Below, one piece after another: positions 26,101-33,690 of a stretch of DNA of 64,000 bases. The notes beneath the pieces were generated by a model. The model saw only the letters and a program-made list of their open reading frames with translations, searched no databases and was not told where the DNA came from. The position numbers and the translations under genes were made by a program. Each line of letters begins with the position of its first letter. The first letter of the stretch is position 1. Source of the DNA: Enoplolaimus lenunculus (Eukaryota > Nematoda > Enoplea > Enoplida > Thoracostomopsidae); assembly GCA_030248215.1 (NCBI GenBank), contig JASANG010002377.1:33186-97185 (forward strand), in the 5' to 3' direction.

Positions 26101-29100
26101 ACAGTTCGAAACTGTTAATGATATGTTAGAAATGGAAGAAGACTTATGGACGCAAAATGTTGACTCTGCTATAGATAAATATCAAACTTCTTACCTGTCT
26201 CAGTCGAGTGTTCGACCGATTTACAGTGATGTCACTGGGACTCAGGTTGCAATTGCAGCTCCTCAGTTAGAACCAAGCCGTCTTGCAACGTTTTTTAAAC
26301 CGCTTACGTTTACAAAAAGACAATTTCCAAATTTGAACAAAGAGTCTTTGCGATGTTCCCAGCGAGAGTGCTTGGAATATTTTGAGCCTGTGAATTTATC
26401 TACGCTTGAGTTTGGGCTACCTCCTTTAACAGCAACTGTGATAAACGGAAATCGATTTGACGAAACCGTTCAAAATAGCTATCGCCGCGGTGTGTTTCAG
26501 TTGAAATTTGCGTATGAAACGTGTGTTCATAAGTTGAATACGGGACAGGATTATCGCGGCCATGACGGTAATTGTGGGCGGAATAAGAAGTCGCTGAATG
26601 AGGGACAGGATAAGGCGGCCTCTTGGTATTGGTTGGATGAAGAAAGTCGTCGGCCCGCCGAAGAGCTATGGACCAAAGAGCGGCGCGCCCCTATTAACGT
26701 TCTAAGGCAAGACCCAATTGAAGATAGGCATAGGATGAATTGCAGTGGTCACAAATCGAAACGTATGGGCAATACCAGCGTGATGGGATATTCTCAGGTT
26801 TGAAATTGGGTTTGGGGGCACTAAGGAAGTCGAATGCTTGCGCTATTTTGAAATTTACGTTCAAGTTGAAGTGTAACAATGCTCACAACAAGGATTGGTG
26901 CTATTGACCCACCGCACTGCTGCCGTATGCGCCGCTTGCCTGCACCTGTTAATACAAGCAAGCTAGATTTTAAAGCCATTTTCTATTGCTTCGGCGGAGT
27001 TATGTATTTGTAGTGTAGGCGGATGAATGAAATGGTTAGCAGTGGGTTGAAATGCTTAGCTTGACAAGATCAAATGCTTAGCTTGGAATATTAAGATGCT
27101 TCGCTCTCTTGACGCAATTTCATTTATTGTTGCTTACGTGTCAAATCGTCCAGTTTGACGTCTTGGAAGCAGAACAATATTGCTTTAAACAGGTCGTGGT
27201 ATATTGAATGAAAATTTTAGTTTAAAAATTGTAGTTAACATTCAAATAATATGATATGTCGATTTGCATTTTGATGTTTATACCACATGCGAAACTTCGT
27301 CAGAATGGCCTCGTTGAGAACAAACTTATATTATATGAGCTTGATCGAGCTTGCTTGTAACAGTGCAGCAGAGCAACGCAGCAACAGTGTACAGGCAAGA
27401 ATGCATTGTTACACGCCATGTTTGCAGTTTTGCATTTTGGCGCTCTAGACATGAAAGCGACGGCTTCTTTAGTTCAGCTGGAACTGTTTTTATAGAATGT
27501 TCTACAGCGTAGTTTAGTTGGTTTATTGTTTTGTGTAGTCTGTGGAATTTTGAATTGAAAATGAAAAGTAACTTCTGGTAAATTTAATTTTACATATTTG
27601 TTACCGATATAGGTTTCTTTAGTAATATTATTGTTTAATGCTGGTTTCTACCTGTGTTAACTGATTTTCGTACGAGTGTTTTGTGGTTCTGACAGTGCCA
27701 AATTTATGACAGTTACTTTTAGTCAACAAGTGCTGGCGTCAGCGGCGTCAGAAGCCAGATTGCGACAAACACCGCGTCGCTTAGCGATCTACGTCGGGCG
27801 AATATGGCACTAACGGGATTCGCGTGTGCAAACGGATTGCTAGTGCCCGATGACCTCGTTTTACTACGGGCCAACCCAGAAGACGTCGAACTTGTATTGG
27901 AAGCATTTCAGATGTGGGCTGCGCGCGGTTCTGGGTCATGGAGTGTTCAATTGCATTCGCAAGTTGTTCTGCAGTTGGCCGAATCAAAGCAAGTCTCGTT
28001 TTGAATAGGTCACACAGAAAGCCTAATATTAAGCTGCACCTGTCTTTAATTATATTTTTTTAAAGTTTTCAAATAAACCACTGTTGAATCTTTCTTAAAC
28101 AGGCGCTTAAGCTGAGTGGTCAAGCTGTAATGAATTTTACTATTACGGAAAAGTGAAAATTGTGAAATTCTAAAAGTTGCGTAAAATGTTAGCTTGCTGT
28201 TAGGTGTATGATTATAATATATCTATTCTGTATGATTATAATATATTTATTCCATTCCGTGTATGAGTTTTTGCACTTTTTGTGTGTCAAAGCGAAATTT
28301 CATTCAGTGCGCAATATCGTATTCTTATATTTTCAGGAAAAATCTTCAACCGAATTCTCCAGCACACACGCGTGTTACTAAATTGCTGGTTTTATTGACA
28401 AAATTTCGTAAATTGGGAATTGTTGAGCTGTTGGCGAAGCATGAATGTGACACAAGGTACGTTTTGGACATTATAAATGTAAAATTACAACTTGTGCGCA
28501 ATTATGGGTTGGTATTTGTGTGATTGCGGATAGCCTCATTGTTTTGACGCGTATTGTTCATCAATGGTTCGAAAAATTACACGTTTCCTAATAAGAGCAT
28601 AGTTTGTTGAAAGTTGATGGTTCATTTTGAACCAGAATTCAAAAATATACCATTCAAATACACAGCTTTTTGTTCACTATGAGAATAATTCACGTGATAC
28701 ATATCTGTAGCAGAATAAACGTAAAGACTGTTGCACAAAGTCCTGTTTACGTGTGCAGGGTTTTGCAGGGAGAAGTTGCAACCGCAACCAACAGGCATCT
28801 ACAGTTATGGACAGAAGTGCACGTAGATGTACTACTGCTGCACGCTAATATTAATCCCATCCCATAAGTCTGGCCGTAAATATACAGGTTTGGGTAGGAA
28901 GCACGTGCTGCGAGTTTTGTGAAAGCGCTTTCGGATAACAGTTGCATATAAACCTGACAGTTGCAAGATTTTGTTGCGAAAATCTTGTTATGATTAACGC
29001 TGTAGTAATGTTCACAGTTATTTTGGATTGGTTCGAAGGCTGAAATTGATGATATTGTGTTTCAGTTCGCGTCCAGCAGTCGATTATTTGGACTGTGTTC

Positions 29101-29493
29101 AATCTTTGAACGAAAGACATACGGATGCAACGTTTTGTGTTATGCTAAGCAGTGAGTTTTGAGTATTTTTGAGTGCTAGCGTTACAGAGATAGATTAATT
29201 TGTTTTATTAGTGTATAAAGTTGAATTGGTTGAGTTAAAGGTAACATTAAGCCCAACTAATTTGATCATCCATAAGGTGCTAAATTAAAAAAGACATCGC
29301 ATTGTAAGTTACAATACGACAGCGGTGGATACGCATGTCTATAAGTAACAGTATTGTAATTTCAAAATGAAAATACTGATATAATACATGTGTGTGTTAA
29401 TAGTCAGAGAGGCATCAGTAAATTCAGAAACAGGTTGAGGGGTCAGTCCAATTAATGGAAGGAACCTCGATAGAGAGAAGCCAAACGCAATTT

Positions 29494-29526
<33 letters not shown>

Positions 29527-29805
29527 CAGTTTTGGTTTTAAGAATTTAAGGGGGCGCCTGTTTTTTATACTGCGCCCTTGTCAATGCTTGGTTAAGCTGC
29601 AGTTTACGACTACGTATTTAGTATTATAATAGTCATAAAATTTGTTTTCATCGAAATTTTAGCAATGAAATAGATTTTGGGCTTGATTTTGTTTTCAGAC
29701 TTAAATCCGGAAGGAGAGCATGCGAAAAAGTTTGCCGACAAAGGAATTTTTGTTATGAGTCTTGCGACATTCATTGACGTATTCGTGAAACAATGTGCAA
29801 CTTAG
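754..29805 (+). CDS. TASOR/TASOR2-like HUSH scaffold protein (5' partial, about 24 exons)
   Basis: In vertebrates TASOR is the nuclear scaffold of HUSH, which silences retroelements and other intronless DNA through H3K9 methylation. Coding exons read here: 754-827, 1029-1177, 1755-1850, 4182-4254, 4781-4872, 6918-7058, 8125-8192, 9182-9407, 10239-10311, 10804-10881, 11433-11964, 12371-12591, 12946-13238, 14758-15437, 15866-16006, 16743-16798, 17665-17789, 18747-18772, 19156-26797, 27723-27992, 28103-28152, 28337-28456, 29066-29151, 29699-29805. Every junction has GT and AG and every phase matches, giving one frame of about 3,805 residues. Human TASOR is about 1,670 and TASOR2 about 2,430, so this is unusually long. 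Order of parts: pseudo-PARP, SPOC-like, long disordered middle, PIN-like C-terminus. The first exon starts in phase 2, so the true start lies upstream of the window. TASOR versus TASOR2 cannot be decided. The least certain joins are 12946, 26797 to 27723, and 27992. Confidence 0.82.
1993..2690. repeat. Family F element, 5'-truncated copy
   Basis: Shares with 17912-18558 the stretch from GGAACGGCTGA through TTATCCTGGGGTGTTAAC to the end GTGTTCGAGCTTCGCTC at 2638-2654. Inside are three internal copies of a unit of roughly 150-200 bases holding TTTACAAACCTCCAAAACC and a TTTGCATA motif. It lies in a TASOR-like intron. Confidence 0.55.
4375..4532. repeat. CTCGGT-rich interspersed repeat
   Basis: A block of repeated TCTCGG and CCGAG motifs on both strands, beginning GATGAGAATCTC and ending AATCGAGACTGCCCATCC. 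The motif resembles family E in style (short palindromic-looking words around CGAT/CGGT) but the ends differ. It lies in a TASOR-like intron. Confidence 0.35.
5383..5465 (+). repeat. Family D fragment
   Basis: AATTTTTCGGTGGCATG and TTTTCCGGTTCCGGTAAATT match the right half of the complete family D element at 13902-14298. Lies in an intron. Confidence 0.45.
8870..8985 (-). repeat. Family D fragment, reverse orientation
   Basis: Read on the minus strand it gives AAAATGAATTATTCGGTAGC and a T-rich CACTTCCCAAATCC stretch, equivalent to the right half of family D. Lies in an intron. Confidence 0.4.
9182..10881 (+). CDS. TASOR-like exons 8-10: SPOC-like domain
   Basis: Exons 9182-9407, 10239-10311 and 10804-10881 join as phase 2, phase 0 and phase 1. 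They encode LQGQLYKKRELFLHNSQYV, ARLISYTSGDSP, SVLIMPSSELSSQIG and LPDASRCLHCIFVSYRS. An xGxL opening strand followed by a late strand ending in a hydrophobic-PSS-L motif is typical of SPOC barrels, and TASOR carries one directly after its pseudo-PARP domain; in human TASOR the matching stretch also runs into an LHxLFLFP-like strand. In HUSH this region sits next to the part that binds partner subunits. The assignment relies on position and pattern, not on a computed profile. An intron of 831 bases between the first two exons holds a family F fragment. Confidence 0.65.
9572..9690 (+). repeat. Family F left-end fragment
   Basis: AGCGAAGCTCGGAGTTTGCG, then TTTTATGTTTTGTAC and GGATGTCCTTCCGTCTG match the left end of the copy at 17912. 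The rest of the element is absent. Lies in a TASOR-like intron. Confidence 0.5.
11433..13238 (+). CDS. TASOR-like exons 11-13: linker after SPOC, then disordered acidic region
   Basis: Exon 11433-11964 starts YIKDPYDFTAQTIV and RRLLDEFRKDFLGFD, which looks folded and continues the SPOC-side conserved block; it then turns into Met/Gly-rich and acidic sequence (DNDDIDTDEDNNAHSHS). Exon 12371-12591 has SKSRLDALLGKNKDG and a DPRLKKRMEAL motif. Exon 12946-13238 is Ser/Ala-rich with AFIDLDDEVSAGSAKKRSES; its donor, GAAAGT then gtaagc, keeps phase 0. The open frame past that donor adds only a few codons before a stop, so splicing is the better reading. I do not recognise a further named domain. The acceptor at 12946 has a weak pyrimidine tract. 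Confidence 0.66.
13902..14298. mobile_element. Family D non-autonomous element with terminal inverted repeats
   Basis: Starts CAGGGTGCAACCGGAATTCC and ends GGAATTACC on the opposite strand, the right end reading GTCGCACCCTG, so the termini are inverted copies. CCGGTTCCGG words cluster at both ends and the middle is unique. No coding capacity is visible. It occupies the intron between 13238 and 14758. Confidence 0.65.
14758..18772 (+). CDS. TASOR-like exons 14-18: low-complexity Pro/Ser/Gly and SR segments
   Basis: Exons 14758-15437, 15866-16006, 16743-16798, 17665-17789 and 18747-18772 are phase-matched. The first is rich in Ser, Pro and Gly and contains KRPLDPRIRDEN, then VIDLDSPKRPRHEDEDERR, which resembles a nuclear localisation signal next to an acidic VIDLD peptide of SUMO-interacting type. 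The second reads RRRESVRSRASASSNPFDSP. The fourth encodes a short likely helix (MILPHIHSVMENIQAIHNIV). The last is only 26 bases (RQGPMRGRQ). None has a recognisable fold; the segment is probably disordered and may carry partner or SUMO motifs. Introns hold a family D element (13902-14298) and a family F element set in an ATT microsatellite (17858-18640). Confidence 0.68.
17858..17914. repeat. ATT microsatellite, left part
   Basis: Nearly uninterrupted ATT/TTA repeats, ending where the family F element begins. Its counterpart continues on the other side of that element. Confidence 0.8.
17912..18558 (+). mobile_element. Family F element, longest copy
   Basis: Begins AAGCGAAGCGAAACTTCGAG and ends GTGTTCGAGCTTCGCTC followed by about 30 bases. 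Short inverted words (GCGAAGC against GCTTCGC) mark the ends. The body contains two to three copies of a unit with GTTTACGAACCTCCAAAACC and AATTTGCATA. No frame of useful length. Class unknown: it could be a small foldback element or a SINE-like unit. Confidence 0.6.
18555..18640. repeat. ATT microsatellite, right part
   Basis: TTA/TTG repeats resuming directly after the family F element; the same array appears on both sides of it. Confidence 0.8.
19156..26797 (+). CDS. TASOR-like giant exon 19: 7.6 kb, disordered, RS/RE/RD-rich
   Basis: One exon of 7,642 bases encodes about 2,547 residues without interruption. It joins the 26-base exon before it through a shared Gln codon (CA plus G). The first part is Ser/Thr/Pro/Ala-rich with an acidic stretch near 19875. 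From about 23386 to 23930 the protein turns highly charged: SR dipeptides (RSRSRN, RSRSRSKGR), then about 150 residues of KER, DRKER, DRRERE and similar, like splicing-factor RS/RD domains. A short Gln run lies near 25160. From about 25840 the composition shifts to Asn/Asp/Tyr/Phe-rich, less repetitive and possibly folded (ENIQNVFDQFMLQMDMKFDE; YLSKYAQELVANDLFDW). The frame would stop at 26801-26803 if unspliced; a CAG|gttt donor at 26798 in phase 0 fits the next exon. If that donor is not used, the protein would end here and lack the C-terminal domain. Confidence 0.8.
27723..29805 (+). CDS. TASOR-like last exons: C-terminal PIN-like domain
   Basis: Exons 27723-27992, 28103-28152, 28337-28456, 29066-29151 and 29699-29805 join in frame (phases 0, 0, 2, 2, 1). 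They encode NMALTGFACANGLLVPDDLV, WSVQLHSQVVLQLAESKQ, VTKLLVLLTKFRKLGIVELL, AKHECDTRS, then DATFCVMLS and KKFADKGIFVMSLATFIDVF, stop TAG 29803-29805. I recall the human TASOR C-terminus as carrying a comparable HYHQCDSRS, ARFAVFLTEK, SGILVTDVNNFIE series, and structural work describes a PIN-like fold there. The end of exon 27723 is ambiguous: GT at 27993 gives phase 0 and fits 28103; a GC donor at 27989 would not. An alternative last exon is possible at 29900. Confidence 0.78.
29492..29524. repeat. TAA microsatellite
   Basis: About eleven uninterrupted TAA units in the intron before the last TASOR-like exon. Confidence 0.85.
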
Positions 29806-29899
29806 TGAAATTTATTGCATATTTTGTGTTTATTTATGTATGAGGGACTGTAAACGCTAATGCTTTGTCTTTATTCATCCGAGATCCGGTTGTTTTCAG

Positions 29900-30001
29900 G
29901 GGTTTGAGCTGCATGAGCATCTGATGCCAGTTAGCAACAAATTTAAAATGGGCGAAAATTGTCGCGGTTCGACCGAAGTTCTTGTTCCGCCGAGGGTGTA
30001 G
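29900..30001 (+). CDS. Possible alternative terminal exon of the TASOR-like gene
   Basis: A good acceptor (ttgttttcag) ends at 29899 and is followed by an open frame of 33 codons (GFELHEHLMPVSNK, then STEVLVPPRV and TAG). A GT at 29779, inside the last exon, falls in phase 0 after SLATFID and would splice into it, replacing VFVKQCAT by a longer tail through an intron of 121 bases. Equally it may be 3' UTR or chance. Only transcript data can decide. Confidence 0.3.
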   Translation, partial: GFELHEHLMPVSNKFKMGENCRGSTEVLVPPRV

Positions 30002-31490
30002 GCATGTGAGTCAGTGTTCAAACCTTTTTTGTAATTTTTGTAAATGGATTCAGTTTGTAATGCAAGATACCTTCCTTCCAGATTTTTTATAGAAAGTAAC
30101 GCCGTTTTTGCAGAATCCTTTGTTGCTACGACCGTGGCAGAAACTGTACGTTTTTACAATTTTGTAAATTATTTATAACCGTTTAAAACTTTATAAAATT
30201 TTGTGTTCGCAATATCATTAATTCAAATTGAATGTAATTGTAGCTCGTTTGTCAGAATGTAACATGAGCATGAACAGGTTTTGATAATAGGTTGAGAAAT
30301 TAAACTGTAAATAATTGTGATTTTTAAACAATTTTATTTGAATTTTTCTATGTTTTATGCTTAATGTTTACTTTGTGATGTGTATATATAATATGTATTA
30401 TTATATTAGTGGCTGCAACACAGTTGTGCATTTAGCGTATAAAGTACATTTATTTGGGAGATTTGGTTATTTGGACGATGTTTATATGGCATTATTGATA
30501 TTAGCATGTTTCTGACGTGCCGGTTTGGTTACGATGCAATGGATTGATGAAACTTTGCTTAGCTCACAACCGGAAGTTTGCCTAATAGACTGTAAAAACT
30601 TCGCCAACAGAGTATTGTTGATTTTGCTTAATACAGTAAACTATAAGAATTTTGATTCGATGGACCTTGGGGGCTTGTCACTAGAGTAAGGGCAGCGTTG
30701 GCGGTGGAAGTCACAATAATTTATGTTCACAAACTGATTAATTTACGAAGCTGCTCGTCGCCGTATTTACTGCAATTTGCGTACGATACCGGATGGATGA
30801 CGCCGGAAGGCATTTAAATTTTGAAAATGTATAGCGGCAGAAATTTTACTTTAGTTTGCACATAATTTGGTTGTGTTCTATAGAAGCTAAGTATATAAAG
30901 GACTAAGTACTACGTACGGTTCATTGTTTTTGCTTTTAAGTTTAAATACCACATAAAAGGTGTTTAAACAATAGAGTGACTGCAGTCCTAAAACTTGTAT
31001 ACATATTGAGTTCAACGCTTCGAAATTTATAAAAGAATGCAAAATTGCATGTTTTTAATAATTCAGTCGAACGGCAAGATTCAGCTTCAGTTTTTTATTT
31101 ACAAGAAAGTTACATATAATTATTGATTGTTAGATTTGGCTAATTTCAGTTTATTAAATTTTCACAAAAAACGGTTTTTGATCTGTAAATTAGAGTTCTT
31201 GCGAATAAGTTGTTTGGTACATTAAAAAGCAGAATAGCCTTAAATTTGATGTTATGTTGATGGTTATATATACATATGTGGTTTGCTGAATAAAGTGTTT
31301 GGTCGTTTAGAAATATTGTCAGCTTCTAGACGCTATGTCAACGCTGTAGTATATAGGACATAATTTTGAGTACGCGGTTAATAATATATACGTTTGTTTT
31401 GAGGTGCCATAAAGAAAAATTTCTAATGTATCTCCGGGCTCAAATTACTTTAAAGTATATAGGAAGAAGCGAAAGTTATAGCGGACATTT

Positions 31491-31728
31491 AATGGATCGC
31501 TCGGAGCGTTATAGGCAGGTATAAAATTAAAGAACTGAATGGTAAAGTATATTATGGATACGGTGTATACGTTCACTGTACAATATTAATAGCGGAAACA
31601 TTTTGTTGTAATGGATCGCTCGGAGCGTTATAGGCAGGTATAAAATTAAAGAACTGAATGGTAAAGTATATTATGGATACGGTGTATACGTTCACTGTAC
31701 GATATTAATAGCGGAAACATTTTGTTGC
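31491..31728 (+). repeat. Two-copy tandem duplication, 119-bp period
   Basis: AATGGATCGCTCGGAGCG begins both copies (31491 and 31610), which differ at very few positions (ACAATATTAATAG against ACGATATTAATAG). Recent duplication. Each copy contains the small palindrome CGCTCGGAGCG. Confidence 0.85.
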
Positions 31729-31734
31729 AAGCAG

Positions 31735-31898
31735 GGCGCAACCGGAATTCCGGTTCCGGTAAGGACATCCGCTATTTTCGGTGTTGGAAATTTTTCTCAT
31801 TCTAAAATTACGAAAAACGCATATTATTCTCACTACTTATTTTCCGGTATATTTTTAACTTCCCGGTTCCGGTATTTTATAATTCTGGTTGCACCCTG
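31735..31898. mobile_element. Family D element, short copy
   Basis: GCGCAACCGGAATTCCGG at the left and TTCTGGTTGCACCCTG at the right are the family's inverted ends. Internal length is less than half that of the copy at 13902, so it carries an internal deletion. Confidence 0.6.
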
Positions 31899-32455
31899 GA
31901 GTGGGGCGTTGATTTAAACTGAAGCGAAGTGCAGCCGGAGGTAGAAAATGGGGTTGGTGAAGCAAAAGGCAGTTATAACAATCTTTTATTTGCTATATTT
32001 AGATGTAGATTTTCTTACGGAGCAGGAGGTTGACCTTCAGTTAAACCCTGCGACGTCTTTTGGAACATGTCAAGGAGTAAAATTTTTCTATGCTACTGCA
32101 ATAGTCTAAGCTTTAGAGCATTTTTTGGCTTAAGTTTGGTGTAAGTTCATTCTTGGGCTTAGGCTCAACCTTAGGAATATGCGTATGCTACTGTTACATC
32201 AATGTACTGCACTTTAGCACGAAACATTAAGATGTATGACTTGACTCAAGTTCTTATGCTCATAAGAAATGTTCAGTAGGCTGGACGCTATTTATTATTT
32301 TATGTTTTAGTAGATTTTTATGTTTAATGAGTTCAAATTATTTATGTAGAAAGTTGAATAAATTCAAATTGCTATTGTCAGTAACCAAAAACGAGGTAAG
32401 CTTTTTGCGTTTCTTGTTTGTTTACCTTTTTAAAAGCGATGATCTCACGAAAACA

Positions 32456-32799
32456 AGGGCCCATGTTACTTTAAGGGGCGTCCAGGTTTCTGGTCGGTCC
32501 ATAAAAGAGTAGGTTTAGATTCTAGATTACATTTTCTTTGCTTAGGCGTAGGCTTAGGAACTCATTTTTGCAACGCATAGGCTTGGCTTAGGCTTAGGAA
32601 TACACTAAATCTACTGTTACGCCCCTTAAAGTAACAGTAGATTAAGCGTATTCCTAAGCCTAAGCCTAAGTGTTGAAAAAGCGTATTCATAAGCCGACGC
32701 CTAAGCCTAAGCTGAAAAATATAGTCTACAATATAAGTCTATACTGTTTTACGGACCCACCAGAAACCGGGACGACCCTAAAAGTAATACAAGGGCCCC
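32456..32799. mobile_element. Pair of family B elements in opposite orientation
   Basis: The first runs from GGGCCCATGTTACTTTAAG at 32458 to CGCCCCTTAAAGTAACA at 32636, with GGCTTAGGCTTAGG tracts inside. The second, inverted, follows directly (AGTAGATTAAGCGTATTCC, CCTAAGCCTAAG) and ends with a TIR remnant AAGTAATACAAGGGCCC at 32781-32797. Together they form a large imperfect palindrome. Confidence 0.65.
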
Positions 32800-33061
32800 A
32801 ATTGACATAAAGTGGGAGTTTGTACCTTTTTCTTGACGGGTTGAAATAAACTAAAATAACCAAACAGTATCATTTAGCCGAATTCTTTTAAAGCGAAATT
32901 AGCTTAGCAGTAGGCGTCATATTGTTCAGTGTCAACTCGTTGCCGCTGAGGTTTTTACCTTTTTAGCTTGTAACTCATATTATACTTTAATAATTCAAAA
33001 TATGTCTGCTTGTTACTTGAAACGCTGTGGCTAAAGACTAATATTTGGTTATATCATTTTT

Positions 33062-33304
33062 TGGGCCAATATTACGTTAAGGCGCGTAACAGTGGATTAA
33101 GCGTATTCCTAAGCCTAAGCAAAAAAATGAAATCTAGAATTTAAACCTACTCTTTTATGGACCTATCAGAAACCTGAACGTCCCTTAAAGTAAAATGCGC
33201 TAAAAGCCAAAGCCTAAGCCTAAGCAAAAAATGTAATCTAAAATTTAAACCTACTCTTTTATGGACCTACCAGGTACCTGGACACCCCTTAAAGTAACAT
33301 GGGC
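33062..33304. mobile_element. Two family B copies in tandem, second partial
   Basis: The first has TIR remnant GGGCCAATATTACG at 33063 and ends with CCCTTAAAGTAAAATG near 33205. The second is a right half (AAGCCTAAGCCTAAGC, then CACCCCTTAAAGTAACATGG) ending at the isomerase first-exon duplication. Confidence 0.55.
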
Positions 33305-33690
33305 CAATTTTCGTATGTGTTGATATTTTTTTAGTTTATTTTCCGCAATATTATGTCTGTTGGAAAAAAGATTGCTGCCGAAGAAGCCTAAGCAAAAAAT
33401 GTAGTCTAAAGTTTAAACCTACTCTTTTATGGATCTACCAGGTACCTGGACACCCCTTAAAGTAACATGGGCCAATTTTCGTATGTGTTGATATTTATTT
33501 TAGTTTGCTTTCCGCAATATTATGTCTGTTGGAAAAAAGATTGCTGCCGAAGAAGCCTAAGCAAAAAATGTAGTCTAAAGTTTAAACCTACTCTTTTATG
33601 GACCTACCAGGTACCTGGACACCCCTTAAAGTAACATGGGCCAATTTTCGTATGTGTTGATATTTATTTTAGTTTGCTTTCCGCAATATT
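33301..33690 (+). repeat. Tandem copies of the isomerase first-exon region fused to a family B half-element
   Basis: A 168-169 bp unit is repeated: GGGCCAATTTTCGTATG begins at 33301, 33469 and 33638, and ATGTCTGTTGGAAAAAAG occurs at 33353, 33522 and 33691. Each unit joins about 86 bases of upstream sequence plus the first eleven codons of the isomerase to about 83 bases of family B right half. In the first two copies the frame runs [12 protein letters not shown] and stops; only the third continues into the real exon. Confidence 0.85.

Larger units (their letters stand above)
30002..33300. other. Intergenic stretch between the TASOR-like gene and the isomerase gene
   Basis: AT-rich, with no coding exon I can support. 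A possible polyadenylation signal GAATAAAG lies near 31288, far from the TASOR-like stop. From 31491 onward it holds a tandem duplication, a family D element and family B elements, listed separately. Confidence 0.5.

Noticed and set aside
27989-27994. GC-AG donor (AAA then GCAAGT) for the exon 27723-27992
   Set aside because: The sequence fits a GC donor well, but it leaves phase 2 while the next exon needs phase 0; the GT at 27993 fits.
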